DNA of 26,488 nt from Moduliflexus sp964602655 (GTDB lineage: Bacteria > Moduliflexota > Moduliflexia > Moduliflexales > Moduliflexaceae): the NCBI GenBank assembly GCA_964602655.1, contig CAZRSF010000086.1:1-26488 (forward strand), given 5' to 3'. The notes beneath the pieces were generated by a model. That model had not been told where the DNA came from and did not search any database. It saw only the letters and a program-made list of their open reading frames with translations. Within the stretch, counting starts at the first letter, position 1, and the number at the start of each line of letters is the position of its first letter. Below, in pieces: positions 25,282-26,488 of this stretch. A program made the position numbers and the translations under genes.

Positions 25282-25356
25282 CAGGGCTTGTTCCCTTCGA
25301 CAAGCTCTGGAAGCGGACAGCGGCGTTCCCTGAGCTTGTCGAAGGGAACAGCCCTG
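25282..25356. terminator. Long hairpin repeat between convergent genes
   Basis: Arms 25282-25307 and 25332-25356 are reverse complements except for one bulged base, with a 24-base loop. The core cttcgacaagctc with its complement is a repeat type seen between genes in many environmental bacterial genomes. It starts four bases after the deaminase stop and may end transcription of both convergent genes. No T-tract follows. Confidence 0.65.
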
Positions 25357-25402
25357 GACGTAAAGGGGTGGCGGCAAAGTCGCCGGTTTCCCCCTGCTGA
25401 GA

Positions 25403-26488
25403 TTAGAAGCGTTCGAATTCTTCATCCAATTGATCGCCAGAAGGGATCGACGATTTGGCGAAGCGAGGAGCGCTGTCCTGGTCGCGGCTGGCTCTGCGAT
25501 CCTCCGAGCCTTTCTTCGGTTTCTCTTTTTGAAGATGCATGATGGTCGCTTTGCGGGAAGGCGACACTTTTTTCGTGGTCTGCCCGTTCGTCTTGAAAAA
25601 GGCGACGGCGGCCTGAAGGTGTTCCGCCTGCGCCGCGAGTTCCTCTGACGTGGACGACATCTCTTCCGAGACCGCCGCATTGCGCTGGATCACTTCGTCT
25701 AACTGCTGAATGGCGTCATTGATCTGCGCCGTCCCCTTGTTTTGTTCTGCGCTGGCGGCGGTGATCTCCTGCACGAGTTCGGCGGTCTTGCGAATATCCG
25801 GGACCAATTGGCGCAGCATCTCGCCCGCCCGCTCCGTAATCGCCGTGCTGGTGAAGGTCATCTGCGCAATTTCGACGGCGGCGTTCCGACTGCGTTCCGC
25901 GAGCGCCCGCACTTCCGACGCCACCACCCCGAACCCTTTGCCGTAATCCTGCGCTTTTGCCGCTTCAATCGTCGCATTCAGCGAGAGCATGTGCGTCTGA
26001 CGGGCAATCTCTTCGATAATAGAAATTTTCTGGGTAATCGCCTTCATCGTTTCCACCATTTCGCTGACCGCGCGTCCGCTGGCCTCGGCGTCTTGCGCCG
26101 CTTTGACGGCGATCTTTTCGGTCTGAAGCGCGTTGTCGGCGTTCTGTCGGATGTTCGCCGCCATCTCTTCCATTGAGGATGAGGTCTCCTCTGCCGCCGC
26201 AGCCTGTTGGGATGCGCCTTCCGACATTTCGGTGGAACTGGAACTCATCTGCTGGCTGCCGTCGGCCACGTTATCCGCCGCGCCTTTGACCTCCGCCACT
26301 ACCTGATTCAACTTGATGATCATGGCATTCAACGCCCGCATCAACGTATCCTGCTCGGAACGTTCATTGACTTCGATGGTGAGATTGCCGTCCGACATTT
26401 CGCTCGCGATGTCGGTAATCGTCTGTATCGCGGCAATCAGCACGTTCAGATTGGTTTTGATTTCGTTGAAATCGCCGTTGTAGGCGGT
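25403..26488 (-). CDS. Methyl-accepting chemotaxis protein, C-terminal part (cut by window edge)
   Basis: The frame is open to the last base, so the N-terminal sensor and membrane segments lie beyond 26488. The visible 361 residues begin in a HAMP-like linker (YNGDFNEIKTNLN, then EMSDGNLTIEV). They continue as the long antiparallel coiled coil with the signalling tip (about 25889-26008: EEIARQTHMLSLNATIEAAK, then GKGFGVVASEVRALAERS). The tip contacts CheA and CheW in receptor arrays. His replaces the usual Asn after Gln-Thr in the tip. Gln/Glu-rich stretches on both flanks are likely methylation sites. After the coiled coil a basic, disordered linker of about 60 residues leads to DEEFERF at the C-terminus. 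No NWETF-type CheR tether is present. A GTG at 26443 is not the true start. Confidence 0.93.
   Translation of the reverse strand, partial: TAYNGDFNEIKTNLNVLIAAIQTITDIASEMSDGNLTIEVNERSEQDTLMRALNAMIIKLNQVVAEVKGAADNVADGSQQMSSSSTEMSEGASQQAAAAEETSSSMEEMAANIRQNADNALQTEKIAVKAAQDAEASGRAVSEMVETMKAITQKISIIEEIARQTHMLSLNATIEAAKAQDYGKGFGVVASEVRALAERSRNAAVEIAQMTFTSTAITERAGEMLRQLVPDIRKTAELVQEITAASAEQNKGTAQINDAIQQLDEVIQRNAAVSEEMSSTSEELAAQAEHLQAAVAFFKTNGQTTKKVSPSRKATIMHLQKEKPKKGSEDRRASRDQDSAPRFAKSSIPSGDQLDEEFERF

Noticed and set aside
1..26488. CRISPR arrays, tRNA or rRNA genes, transposases, phage or defence systems
   Set aside because: No regularly spaced direct repeats, no tRNA-like cloverleaf sequence and no recognisable transposase, integrase, nuclease-helicase or toxin-antitoxin genes were seen on either strand by eye.

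Overview
This window is a gene-dense stretch of an uncultured-type, Gram-negative bacterial chromosome of moderate G+C content. No rRNA, tRNA, CRISPR array, transposase or phage gene was seen. The mix suggests an anaerobic or microaerophilic, motile and chemotactic lineage with an outer membrane. It combines a complete nine-gene V/A-type ATPase, a ferredoxin-linked indolepyruvate oxidoreductase, an MglA-type polarity GTPase, a BshB1-like deacetylase, a beta-barrel protein and a chemoreceptor. Candidate phylum KSB3/Modulibacteria, Deltaproteobacteria-like groups or Spirochaete-like groups are possible hosts, but I cannot fix the taxon from the sequence.

Layout. (1) 1-4546, plus strand: a BshB1-like deacetylase, then a palindromic repeat region (about 752-925), then two overlapping ABC exporter genes that form a heterodimer with one degenerate ATP site. 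(2) 15436 down to 4556, minus strand: a V-type ATPase operon in the order G/H-C-I-K-F-E-A-B-D, followed in the same direction by a universal stress protein and a class II DNA photolyase. The photolyase converges on the ABC exporter with only 9 bp between stop codons. (3) 15740-18010, plus strand: iorA and iorB, divergent from the ATPase operon across a roughly 300-bp regulatory region and closed by a strong hairpin. (4) 23522 down to 18078, minus strand: a very acidic zinc-ribbon protein, an MglA GTPase fused to a very acidic tail and a helical C-terminal domain, peptide deformylase and a small outer-membrane beta-barrel protein. (5) 23901-25277, plus strand: 8-oxoguanine deaminase. (6) 26488 down to 25403, minus strand: the C-terminal part of a methyl-accepting chemotaxis protein, cut by the window edge.

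How the parts work together. The ATPase operon is a complete rotary machine, and its c-subunit looks proton-type rather than sodium-type. Stress-related functions are scattered through the window: low-molecular-weight thiol synthesis, photoreactivation, a universal stress protein and removal of oxidised guanine. The most unusual locus is 18630-23522. There an MglA-like switch carries a tail of about 360 acidic residues plus a helical domain, next to a second acidic protein of similar composition ending in a zinc ribbon. No mglB is visible. I infer that these two proteins work together in polarity, motility or surface organisation, but the function is not shown by the sequence.

Several different palindromic elements sit only between genes (752-925, 18024-18056, 23779-23868, 25282-25356), which suggests a genome with several dispersed intergenic repeat families.
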